DNA of 64,000 nt from Nocardioides litoris (GTDB lineage Bacteria; Actinomycetota; Actinomycetes; Propionibacteriales; Nocardioidaceae). The translations under genes were made by a program, and so were the position numbers. The DNA lies in the NCBI RefSeq assembly GCF_006346315.1, contig NZ_VDMR01000001.1, positions 434,001-498,000 of the forward strand, written 5' to 3'. Of the stretch, positions 53,727 to 61,443 are shown in pieces (positions within the stretch are counted from its first letter, which is position 1; each line of letters starts with the position of its first letter). The notes under the pieces were generated by a model that worked only from the letters and a program-made list of their open reading frames with translations, searched no databases and had not been told where the DNA came from.

Positions 53727-54961
53727 CGACCTGCTCCTCCGAACAGGATGTCCAAGTCGTCCGTGTCGTATGGGAGCGGCTTGACTGCCGAAGTGATTTC
53801 AGGCGTCCGGTCGCGTGTCGCCCGAACAGCAGCGACCATGTCGTCGAGCCTCGGCACCGTGTAGACCTCCAAGGTCTCCAGGGTCGCGTGTCCGAGGACC
53901 TCCTGCACCGTGCGCGGGGGCGTTCCGTCCGCCAGCATTCTCGTAGCGGCGGTGTGGCGCAGGTCGTGTGGGGTCCAGTTGGTGCCGTTCTTCCGGTTCG
54001 CTCGCTTGAACATCGCCCGCAGGGCGTCAGGACTCAGCCGCCTCGGCTTGCCCCGCAACGTCCTCCATGCCGGGTCGCTCGGGGCCGTGTGACCAACGGC
54101 GCCCTGGTAGATGCGGTACCAGGAGACGGCGTCCCAGGAGATCGGCACGTCCTGCACGTTCCCGCCCTTGCGCGTGACGGTGATGATGCCGTCGGGCAGG
54201 TTGATGTCACCGACGTCGAGGTTGAGCACCTCGCTCGGACGCGCGCCGCTGCTCACGTACATGGATACCAACGCGCGGTCCCTGTCGTTGCCCAGTGCCT
54301 CAAAGAACGCCTCGAAGTGATCGTCGGGGATGCTCCGAGGCAGGCGCTTGGGTCGGCTTCCCTGCCGGTTGCTCGCCTGACGACTGCGGCGACGCTTCTG
54401 CAATGGGTTGTGGTGCGCATGGCTACGTCCGTCCTCCGGGCGGCCACGCAGGACCGGGTTGTAGAGAATGTGGCCCTTGCGCCGCAGGAATTCGTAGAAG
54501 AGGAACAGCACGGTCTCGTTGTGGTCCATCGTCGATTGAGAAAAGGAATCTCCGACGTATGGCTTCCCGGTAATCGCATTCCGCGAAATGCGAGGGTCAC
54601 GGGTCCTCTTGTTCTGGTTGCCGTTGCTCTTCTTGGCGTGCTTCATCCAGACGAAGAAGTCCGTGACTTCCGTCGAGGTCGCGTCCTCCCACTTCACGTC
54701 GACCGCAGCCAGAAACCGGAACCAGCGCTGGAGGTCGTAGGCGTAGGAACGAACCGTGAGGTCCGCGCGATGGGAATGGACCTCACGCAGGAAGGACCGG
54801 CAGACGTGCGTCGCACGCTCGTCTGGAAGCAGGAGATCCCACGGTGGGATGGTGCTGGTGACGACCTCGCCGAGGGCGGAGATCGTCAGACCGTTGAGGT
54901 CCCTGACGACTTCTTCCTCGTGCGCAGCATCCATGTCCTCCAGCGTGCGGACTGATCCCAT
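53723..54961 (-). CDS. tyrosine recombinase/integrase (TnpA-like)
   Basis: 412 residues, complete. The N-terminal SAM-like core-binding domain (LREVHSHRADLTVRSYAYDLQRWFRFL, about 58-85) is followed by the catalytic domain with Arg in SSGARPSEVLNLDVGD, Lys in TRKGGNVQDVPI, HDLRH in WTPHDLRHTAATRML, and His and Tyr in LGHATLETLEVYTVPR. All catalytic residues are present. ATG 54961 is one base from the stop of the truncated rtcB frame; ATG 54934 is an alternative start. Only 39 bases separate it from the right end of the element, so it has no room for a normal promoter of its own when integrated. Confidence 0.93.
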   Translation of the reverse strand: MGSVRTLEDMDAAHEEEVVRDLNGLTISALGEVVTSTIPPWDLLLPDERATHVCRSFLREVHSHRADLTVRSYAYDLQRWFRFLAAVDVKWEDATSTEVTDFFVWMKHAKKSNGNQNKRTRDPRISRNAITGKPYVGDSFSQSTMDHNETVLFLFYEFLRRKGHILYNPVLRGRPEDGRSHAHHNPLQKRRRSRQASNRQGSRPKRLPRSIPDDHFEAFFEALGNDRDRALVSMYVSSGARPSEVLNLDVGDINLPDGIITVTRKGGNVQDVPISWDAVSWYRIYQGAVGHTAPSDPAWRTLRGKPRRLSPDALRAMFKRANRKNGTNWTPHDLRHTAATRMLADGTPPRTVQEVLGHATLETLEVYTVPRLDDMVAAVRATRDRTPEITSAVKPLPYDTDDLDILFGGAGR

Positions 54962-54962
54962 C

Positions 54963-55532
54963 TCAGAGGGCTACGACACGCCGAGATAGTCCGGTTAACA
55001 TGCCGACGCCGCGCGAGCCCGAGTGCAGGAACAGCCACGCCGTGCCGGTCTCGTCGACGGTGACCTCGATGAAGTGGTTGCCGGAGCCGAGCGTGCCCAG
55101 CTGCAGCTCCCACCTCGCGGCGTACGACGCGGGGTCGAACCCGGCCTCCGCGGCGAGCGCCCGCAGCTCGACCAGGCGCGCCTCGGTGTGCTCGCGGGTC
55201 ACCGCCTGGTTGGCCGCACCGGCCGACAGGGGCACCGCACGCTCGATCGCCTCGCGCAGCGCGCGCCGGTCGGCGGGCAGGTCGGCGACGTCGTGGGTGG
55301 TGCGGACCGCGATCATGCCGCAGCCGATGTCGACCCCGACCGCGGCCGGCATGATCGCGCCGCGCGTCGGGATCACCGACCCGACGGTCGCGCCGAGGCC
55401 GAGGTGGGCGTCGGGCATGAGCGCGACGTGCGGGTGGATGAACGGCATCGTGGCCGTCGTCTCCGCCTGCGCGCGCGTCGTGTCCTCGAGGATCGACGCC
55501 CAGCTGACGAGCGTCTTCGTGATGTGCTCCAT
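54963..55532 (-). pseudogene. rtcB: 5' part of rtcB with a short element-encoded tail
   Basis: ATG 55532 is preceded by AAAGGA. The frame holds the RtcB N-terminal motifs: ALMPDAHLG, VGVDIGCGM with the metal-binding Cys (residue 71), LGSGNHFIEV and LHSGSRGVG, ending at codon 177 (GGC 55004-55002). The element then adds about a dozen residues (MLTGLSRRVVAL) and stops with TGA at 54965-54963. The C-terminal part with HHNY and PHGAGR is 12.3 kb away. The product would lack essential metal and guanylylation residues. Confidence 0.93.
54981..55004 (-). other. attR: right junction of the element in rtcB
   Basis: Arm CCGAGATAGTCCGG (54981-54994), then TTAACA and the core TGCC (55001-55004), which continues into native rtcB. 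Joined to the left end, the arms read as an inverted repeat with 12 of 14 matches around a 14-base spacer, TTAACATGCCTTCT. Confidence 0.85.
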
Positions 55533-55631
55533 GGTCCTTTCCCGTCCGTGCCGCGGCCGGGCGCCGCGGGCGGTCCGCCAGGCTAGGAGGACGCAAACGG
55601 CTTGCACGACGGGTTTGCCGCGTGCCCGGCG

Positions 55632-55649
55632 ATGGCCCGTCCGGGCCAT
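55632..55649. repeat. 18-base inverted repeat upstream of a leaderless gene
   Basis: ATGGCCCG-TC-CGGGCCAT is a perfect inverted repeat in the space between rtcB and the divergent gene at 55684. It sits just upstream of where the -35 region of that gene should be, so an operator is possible. Confidence 0.5.
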
Positions 55650-55683
55650 GGACCGGCACCACCCCCGTTCCTAGCGTGCTGCG

Positions 55684-56394
55684 ATGACCTCACGCACCCC
55701 GACCCGCCGCCGCCCGTCGCCCCTCGCGCTCGCCGCCCTGGCCGTCAGCGTGCTCTCGCTGCTCGTCGCCGTCGGCGCGTCGTCGTACGCCGCCGGCCTG
55801 GCCCGCGGCTCGGTCGGGACCGTCCAGCTGCGGACGGGCGCGGTGAGCGCGGCCAAGATCAAGGCCGGTGCCGTCACCGGCCCGAAGATCAGGTCCGGCG
55901 CCGTCACGGGCGCCGCGGTGCGCGACGGGTCGATCGGCCGGGCCGACCTGGGCGCAGGTGTGCTGCCCCCGCGCCCGACCTACGTGCGCCGGACGATGAC
56001 GGTCGGTGACCCGGGGGTGCGCCTGGCCGCGGTCAACGGGGTGGGGTACGACGTCCGCTGCCAGCCACAGGGCGGCAGCGGCGCCCTCGCCGTCCTCGAC
56101 GTGGCGGCCGTGGCTCCCGGGGGGACCCTCAGCCCGCTGACGGCCACCTTCGCCGTCGTGCGCCGGGACGCGGGCTCCTCGGCGCCCGAGGTGTCCACCG
56201 CCGGGGCCAGCGACCCGTTCTCGTCCACCCAGCTCCTGTCCTCCACCGCCGGCGCCGGCTCGGGCCAGACGTCGCTGTCGGGCGTGGTGCAGTACCTCGA
56301 CCGTCCGCCCGCCCGGGTGGACCTCGGTCTGTCCGCCGTGGGCGGGTCGCCTGGCAGGTGCCGCGTCACCGTGCTCGTCGAGCCGCTGGGCTGA
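55684..56394 (+). CDS. exported protein with GAV-x-x-x-K/D-I/L repeats
   Basis: 236 residues. A signal peptide or anchor (LALAALAVSVLSLLVAVGASSYAAG, about 13-37) precedes four to five short repeats (GTVQLRTGAVSAAKIKAGAV, GPKIRSGAV, GAAVRDGSIGRADL) of the kind found in many actinobacterial surface proteins. A C-terminal beta-rich domain of about 130 residues follows. TAGCGT at 55672-55677 is a likely -10 box six bases before ATG, so the mRNA is probably leaderless. Function unknown. Confidence 0.75.
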   Translation: MTSRTPTRRRPSPLALAALAVSVLSLLVAVGASSYAAGLARGSVGTVQLRTGAVSAAKIKAGAVTGPKIRSGAVTGAAVRDGSIGRADLGAGVLPPRPTYVRRTMTVGDPGVRLAAVNGVGYDVRCQPQGGSGALAVLDVAAVAPGGTLSPLTATFAVVRRDAGSSAPEVSTAGASDPFSSTQLLSSTAGAGSGQTSLSGVVQYLDRPPARVDLGLSAVGGSPGRCRVTVLVEPLG

Positions 56395-56401
56395 CCCGGC
56401 C

Positions 56402-56431
56402 CCGGTGGCCGGCGCGCGGCGCAGCCACCGG
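56402..56431. terminator. hairpin between convergent genes
   Basis: CCGGTGGC and GCCACCGG form an eight-base-pair stem with a 14-base loop between the exported-protein stop and the helicase stop. No T-tract. It is the only terminator candidate in this gap. Confidence 0.4.
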
Positions 56432-56451
56432 CGACGGGGTCGGACCCCCGC

Positions 56452-58092
56452 TCAGGCGGGCAGGTCCTCGGCGTCGACGATGCGGTAGGCGTAGCCCTGC
56501 TCGGCCAGGAACCGCTGCCGGTTCTGGGCGAAGTCGGCGTCGACGGTGTCGCGGCTGACGATCGTGTAGAAGTGCGCCGAGCGGCCCTCGGTCTTGGGCC
56601 GCAGCAGCCGGCCGAGGCGCTGGGCCTCCTCCTGGCGCGACCCGAACGAGCCGGAGACCTGGATGGCCACCTCGGCCGAGGGCAGGTCGATGGAGAAGTT
56701 GGCGACCTTGGAGACCACCAGCAAGCCGATCTCGCCGGAGCGGAAGGCCTCGAAGAGCCGCTGGCGCTCCTTGACCGGCGTCTCGCCCTTGATCACGGGG
56801 GCGTCGAGCTTCTCGGCCAGCTCGTCGAGCTGGTCGATGTACTGCCCGATGACCAGCGTCGGCTGCCCGGGGTGGGCGGCGACCAGGTCGCGCACCACCT
56901 GCACCTTCTCGTGGGTGCAGGACGCCAGTCGGTAGCGCTCCTCGGGCTCGGCCACGGCGTAGGTCAGCCGCTCGGAGGTCGGCAGCGTCACGCGCACCTC
57001 GACGCAGTCGGCGGGCGCGATATAGCCCTGGGCCTCGATGTCCTTCCACGGCGCGTCGTACCGCTTGGGGCCGATGAGGCTGAACACGTCGCCCTCGCGG
57101 CCGTCCTCGCGCACCAGGGTCGCGGTCAGGCCGATGCGGCGGCGGGCCTGCAGGTCGGCGGTCATCCGGAAGATCGGCGCCGGCAGCAGGTGCACCTCGT
57201 CGTAGACGATGAGGCCCCAGTCGCGGGCGTCGAGCAGCTCGAGGTGGCGGTAGGCACCGCCGCGCTTGGTCGTCATCACCTGGTACGTCGCGATGGTGAC
57301 CGGCTTGACCTCCTTGACGGTGCCGGAGTACTCGCCGATCTCGTCGGGGGTCAGCGACGTGCGGCGCACCAGCTCGTCCTTCCACTGCCGCGCGCTCACG
57401 GTGTTGGTGACCAGGATGAGCGTGGTCGCCTGGGCGTGCGCCATCGCGGCCGCGCCGACGATGGTCTTGCCGGCGCCGCAGGGGAGGACGACCACGCCCG
57501 ACCCGCCGTGCCAGAACGACTCCGCCGCCTCCTGCTGGTAGGGCCGCAGGCCCCAGCCGTCCTCGGCCAGGGCGATGGGGTGGGCCTCGCCGTCGACGTA
57601 CCCGGCGTAGTCCTCGGCCGGCCAGCCCAGCTTGAGCAGCGCCTGCTTGAGGTTGCCGCGCTCGGAGGCGTGCACCGCGACGGTGTCGTCGTCGACGCGC
57701 TGGCCGATCATCCCGGCGACCTTCTTGGCCCGCAGCACCTCCTCGAGCACCGGCCGGTCGGTGCTGGCGAGCACCAGGCCGTGCACCGGGTGCTTCTCCA
57801 GCCGCAGCCGGCCGTAGCGGGCCATGGTCTCGGCGACGTCGACCAGCAGGGCGTGCGGCACGGCGTACCGGCTGTAGGTGAGGAGGGTGTCGACGACCTG
57901 CTCGGCGTCGTGGCCGGCCGCGCGGGCGTTCCACAGCCCGAGCGGCGTCAGGCGGTAGGTGTGCACGTGCTCGGGCGAGCGCTCGAGCTCGGCGAACGGC
58001 GCGATCGCCTTGCGGCACTCGACCGCCTGCTCGTGGTCGACCTCGAGGAGGAGGGTCTTGTCCGACTGCACGATGAGGGGTCCGTCTGGCAC
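56452..58092 (-). CDS. XPB/Rad25-family DNA helicase
   Basis: 546 residues. An N-terminal damage-recognition-like domain (about 1-185) precedes the helicase core: GWGLRPYQQEAAESFW, Walker A LPCGAGKTIVG, DEVH box (VYDEVHLL), GLTATLVRED, then RecA2 with SGEIGLLVVSKVANFSIDLPSAEVAIQVSG and QRLGRLLRPK. This is the bacterial XPB type, a 3'-5' helicase known in mycobacteria. ATG start. Upstream are large palindromes and the gene for its usual actinobacterial neighbour, the helicase-associated protein, so the two probably act together in DNA repair. Confidence 0.93.
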   Translation of the reverse strand: MPDGPLIVQSDKTLLLEVDHEQAVECRKAIAPFAELERSPEHVHTYRLTPLGLWNARAAGHDAEQVVDTLLTYSRYAVPHALLVDVAETMARYGRLRLEKHPVHGLVLASTDRPVLEEVLRAKKVAGMIGQRVDDDTVAVHASERGNLKQALLKLGWPAEDYAGYVDGEAHPIALAEDGWGLRPYQQEAAESFWHGGSGVVVLPCGAGKTIVGAAAMAHAQATTLILVTNTVSARQWKDELVRRTSLTPDEIGEYSGTVKEVKPVTIATYQVMTTKRGGAYRHLELLDARDWGLIVYDEVHLLPAPIFRMTADLQARRRIGLTATLVREDGREGDVFSLIGPKRYDAPWKDIEAQGYIAPADCVEVRVTLPTSERLTYAVAEPEERYRLASCTHEKVQVVRDLVAAHPGQPTLVIGQYIDQLDELAEKLDAPVIKGETPVKERQRLFEAFRSGEIGLLVVSKVANFSIDLPSAEVAIQVSGSFGSRQEEAQRLGRLLRPKTEGRSAHFYTIVSRDTVDADFAQNRQRFLAEQGYAYRIVDAEDLPA

Positions 58093-58141
58093 CCCGCAAC
58101 CCTACGGAGGAGCCGGGCGCCGTCGGGGTGGGCGGCGGTGA

Positions 58142-58276
58142 GGAACACCCGGTCGACCGGGTGTTCCGTCATCTGGGCGGGGAGAACATGCGCTGGACGG
58201 GCAATGCATTGCCCACCGAGCGCGTGTTCTGCCCGTCCAGGTCGGGGCGAGGAAACCCCGGTCGACCGGGTGTTCC
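58142..58276. repeat. cluster of three long palindromes between the two helicase genes
   Basis: A perfect 26-base palindrome lies at 58142-58167 (GGAACACCCGGTC and its mirror). A 24-of-26 copy lies 109 bases on, at 58251-58276. Between them is the perfect 16-base palindrome GGGCAATGCATTGCCC (58199-58214), flanked by further inverted segments (GGACGGGCA with TGCCCGTCC; AGAACATGCGCT with AGCGCGTGTTCT). The whole fills the 237-base gap before the XPB-type helicase gene. It could be a multi-operator, a cruciform-forming site or a repeat element. Confidence 0.8.
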
Positions 58277-58329
58277 CGCGCTGGGCGCCCGCTCCCGGCA
58301 TACCCCGGGGGGTGTGCGCCCCCCCAGGC

Positions 58330-60606
58330 TCAGTCGGCCTCGACGGGTCGCACCGTCGTGATCCGGTGCACGGCAAAGGTGCGGACGTCGTCGACGCGGT
58401 GGTCGTGCGCGGTCAGCGAGCCGCCCTCGACCGAGACCGGGTCGACGAGCCGTTCGGAGGAGACGCCCTGGTTGTCGACGTACCCGATGAGCACGGTGGC
58501 GCCGGTCTCGACCGCCTCACGCAGGGCGGCGAGCGCGCCCGAGGGCGTCAGCGGGGTGCCCGGGGCCGACGGGCGCACGGCAGCGGCCCGGTCGCCCGAG
58601 CGCACGGCGGCGACGACGGCGGAGACCCGGGCGCTCTCGCGCACCGAGCGGTGGGAGGGGCCGCGGTCCTTGGGCGTGCGGGCGCGCAGCACGTCGGGCC
58701 GCAGCACCTGCACGGTGCCGTCGGCGGCCTCGACGACGGGCGCGGCGCCGAGGTCGCGCAGCCGGCCGAGCAGCACGTCGACCGGTGTCGAGCTGACCAG
58801 CACCGTCGGCGCGAGCCGGCGCAGCCCGAGCGCCGCGGCCTTGGGGTGGTGCAGCAGCTCGCTCAGCGCGGCCTCGTCGTCGGCGCGCAGGAACGACTCC
58901 GCCGCCCCCACCCGCACCGTGCCGAAGGTGCGCACCGCGTCGTCGACGAGGTAGCTGAGCGGCTGCGGCACCGGCGTGCGCGAGACCGAGGCCAGGAACC
59001 CGTGCACCTCGACCGCGGTCCACCCGACGTCGAGCGCGCGGCGCACCGACCCCGGGGTGAACCGGTAGACCGTCGCGCCGCCGCGCGACTCCACGTCGGC
59101 CACCAGCTGCAGCTGCCGGGCCAGCGCCGACTCGAGCGGCCCCGGCGCCACCGCGGTCAGGTCGGCCTGCAGCAGCACGTGGTCGACCGGATCGGGCAGC
59201 AGCGCGGCCAGGGCCTGCTCGGGGTCACCGCCCTCGACCAGCACTCGGCTGTACGACGCCAGCCCGTCGAGCCCGGTCACGCCGAGCACCGCGGCCTCGG
59301 TGGTGGTCCAGGCGACCTGGTCGGCGCGGCTGCGGGGCCGGCGCGGCCGGTGCCAGGCCACCCGCTCCACCAGCGACGGCAGCCCGGTCGCCCCGGCCAG
59401 CACCTCGCCCGGCGCCAGCCCGGCCAGCGCGGCGAGGGTGCCGGCCCGGCTCTCGGCCACGGAGTACGACGACAGCTCGGGCGACAGGGCGTTCCGGGTC
59501 TTGCCCTGGGCGTCGCGGGTGCCGACCAGCGCGGGCAGCCGGTTGCTGGCCAGCCACGCCCGCACCAGCACGACCCAGCGGGCCGCCGGCGGCTGCTCGA
59601 GCCAGGAGTCGAACGCGTCGGTCGGGCAGAACACCTCGTCGCCCACCGCGTCGGCGCGCGTCGAGAGCAGCCCGGCCGCCGAGGCGGTCTCGACGACGAG
59701 CGCGGCCGTGGGCACGTCGACGCCGAGCAGCTCGGTCGTGGCGCGCATGTCGCGCACCGCGAGGCCGCCGCTGCGCAGCACCGCCGGCGGGTGGCTGCCC
59801 CAGTGGTCGAGCAGCAGCTCCACCCGGCGCACCACCTCGTACGCCGCGCCCGCGGCCGCGGTGTCGACCAGCCGGGCGGGCCGCTCGCCCGTCACGACCG
59901 GGGGGACCGCGTCGACCGGCTCGGTCGTCGTACGACCTCCACGCAGGGCGAGGCCGACCTCGCCCGGCAGCTGCACGGTGCTGCGGCGCCCGGGGAGGGG
60001 CACCAGCAGGCGTCGGGAGATGAGCTCCTCGGCGGGGGTGGCGGCGTCGGCGGGGGAGACGGTCATCCGGGCCGAGCCGGCGTCGGCCTCGCCGCCGTGG
60101 GCCGCGACGTGCTCGAGCATGGCCCGAGCGGGCTTGCCGAGCCCGGCCAGCCGGGTCTCGACCTCGGCCGCCGGTGGGGCGTCGGGGGAGCGTGGTCGCA
60201 GGCCCGAGGACCCCGGGCCCGAGCCCAGTGCGTCAGCGACGCCCGAGACCGCGCGCAGCCCGCCCCGGCCGTGCCAGGCCAGCGCCAGGTCCACCAGGCG
60301 GGCGAGGGTGGTGTCGACCGCGCCGGGCTCGGCCAGGATGATGCCTCGCACGTCGTCGGCCGTGGTTTGGCCGGCGACGACCAGGGCATCAAGGACCGAG
60401 AGCTCGAGCAGGGTCAGGGTGTCGAGCGCTCGCGCCAGCGAGGCTCGCACCGTGGCTCGCGAGGCGAGCTGACCGAAGTCGTGAGGGGCGGGAGTGGTGA
60501 GGTCAGGGCGGGCCGACAGCAGCCCCGCGAGCCGGTCGTCGTCCCAGCTGCGCAGCTGGTCGGCGAGCGACCGGAACCCCGTCTCCTCCGTGGCCACGTC
60601 CGTCAC
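58330..60606 (-). CDS. helicase-associated domain protein (XPB/Ssl2-like helicase C-terminal type)
   Basis: 758 residues from GTG 60606. The N-terminal about 400 residues hold winged-helix-like segments (LTLLELSVLDALVVAGQTTADDVR). The middle includes VDHVLLQADLTAVAPGPLESALARQLQLVADVESRGGATVYRFTPGSVRRALD, the hallmark of the actinobacterial helicase-associated family. The C-terminal part ends with a WYL-like domain (LREAVETGATVLIGYVDNQG, SLTAHDHRVDDVRTFAVHRI). It has no P-loop itself. It is regularly next to the XPB helicase and probably regulates or targets it. Divergent from the PP2C gene, 15 bases apart. Confidence 0.85.
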   Translation of the reverse strand: MTDVATEETGFRSLADQLRSWDDDRLAGLLSARPDLTTPAPHDFGQLASRATVRASLARALDTLTLLELSVLDALVVAGQTTADDVRGIILAEPGAVDTTLARLVDLALAWHGRGGLRAVSGVADALGSGPGSSGLRPRSPDAPPAAEVETRLAGLGKPARAMLEHVAAHGGEADAGSARMTVSPADAATPAEELISRRLLVPLPGRRSTVQLPGEVGLALRGGRTTTEPVDAVPPVVTGERPARLVDTAAAGAAYEVVRRVELLLDHWGSHPPAVLRSGGLAVRDMRATTELLGVDVPTAALVVETASAAGLLSTRADAVGDEVFCPTDAFDSWLEQPPAARWVVLVRAWLASNRLPALVGTRDAQGKTRNALSPELSSYSVAESRAGTLAALAGLAPGEVLAGATGLPSLVERVAWHRPRRPRSRADQVAWTTTEAAVLGVTGLDGLASYSRVLVEGGDPEQALAALLPDPVDHVLLQADLTAVAPGPLESALARQLQLVADVESRGGATVYRFTPGSVRRALDVGWTAVEVHGFLASVSRTPVPQPLSYLVDDAVRTFGTVRVGAAESFLRADDEAALSELLHHPKAAALGLRRLAPTVLVSSTPVDVLLGRLRDLGAAPVVEAADGTVQVLRPDVLRARTPKDRGPSHRSVRESARVSAVVAAVRSGDRAAAVRPSAPGTPLTPSGALAALREAVETGATVLIGYVDNQGVSSERLVDPVSVEGGSLTAHDHRVDDVRTFAVHRITTVRPVEAD

Positions 60607-60621
60607 GCTAGTGGGCGCGCC

Positions 60622-61443
60622 GTGACGGGGGTCGAGCTGCACCACGGGGCGGCCACCGACGTCGGTCGGGTCCGCGAGGTCAACGAGGACGCCTACCTCG
60701 TCGCGCCCCCCGTCTTCGTCGTCGCCGACGGCATGGGCGGCCACGACCGCGGCGACGTCGCCGCCCGCATCGTCGTGGAGGAGTTCGCCGCGCTCGCCGA
60801 CGCCGGCTACGACCCGCGCCGCGGCCCCGAGACCGTCACCGAGACCCTGCGGGCCGCCCAGGCCCGCATCGCGTCGTACGACGCCGAGCAGCGCGCGCGG
60901 GGCGCCCGCGACTTCTCCGCCGGCACCACCGCGGTGGTCGCCCTGCTCATCGAGGAGGCCGGCGAGCCGAAGTGGCTGCTGGCCAACCTCGGCGACTCGC
61001 GCATCTACCGGCTGCTCGGCAGCGAGCTGGAGCAGGTGAGCGTCGACCACAGCGTGGTGCAGGAGCTGGTCGAGTCCGGCGCCATCAGCCCCGACGACGC
61101 CGCCGTGCACCCCGAGCGGCACATCATCACCCGGGCGCTCGGCGGCCGTGGCCGGGCCGACGCCGACTTCTTCGTCCTGCCCCTGTCGGGGGCCGAGCGG
61201 CTGCTGCTGTGCTCCGACGGGGTCAGCGGCATGATCGACGACGAGCAGATCGGCAAGATCCTGCTGACCACCTCCGACCCCCGCGACGCCGCCGACCAGG
61301 TCGTCGCCGCCGCGGTCGTCGCGGGCGGCCGTGACAACGCGACGGCCGTGGTCGTTGATGTGGTGGGATTGGCCGACGACCGACCCTACGACTCCGACGC
61401 GCAGCGGGTGAGTCTCGAGCAGAAGCTGGGAGCGCTGCCATGA
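60622..61443 (+). CDS. PP2C-type serine/threonine protein phosphatase
   Basis: 273 residues from GTG 60622. PPM motifs in order: GRVREVNEDAYLV, VVADGMGGHDRGDVAARI, FSAGTTAVVALL, WLLANLGDSRIYRLL, LLLCSDGVSGMI and GGRDNATAVVVDV; all metal-binding Asp are present. No membrane helix. It probably reverses Ser/Thr kinase signals. ATG of the FHA gene overlaps its stop. A kinase of the PknB type is in the window (3400-5148) but far away. Confidence 0.93.
   Translation: MTGVELHHGAATDVGRVREVNEDAYLVAPPVFVVADGMGGHDRGDVAARIVVEEFAALADAGYDPRRGPETVTETLRAAQARIASYDAEQRARGARDFSAGTTAVVALLIEEAGEPKWLLANLGDSRIYRLLGSELEQVSVDHSVVQELVESGAISPDDAAVHPERHIITRALGGRGRADADFFVLPLSGAERLLLCSDGVSGMIDDEQIGKILLTTSDPRDAADQVVAAAVVAGGRDNATAVVVDVVGLADDRPYDSDAQRVSLEQKLGALP

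Larger units (their letters stand above)
42663..55004. mobile_element. 12.3-kb tyrosine-recombinase element inserted in rtcB
   Basis: Bounded by TGCC repeats and by inverted arms, with rtcB halves on both sides. Contents from left: a 249-base stretch with no supported gene, the minus-strand five-gene GTPase/GAP1/metallophosphoesterase operon, a divergent promoter region, three plus-strand genes of unknown function, and two minus-strand tyrosine recombinase genes at the right end. The two-recombinase layout recalls Tn554-type transposons (TnpA/TnpB), but no TnpC-like gene is seen. The cargo operon has visibly lower G+C and more mixed codon use than the chromosome. The broken second recombinase suggests the element may now be fixed. 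Confidence 0.92.

Noticed and set aside
56572..61443. Plus-strand open frame of 1623 codons
   Set aside because: It is antisense to the XPB-type and helicase-associated genes and is Gly/Arg/Val/Leu/Asp-rich low-quality sequence. Only its last 273 codons, from GTG 60622, are a real gene (PP2C).
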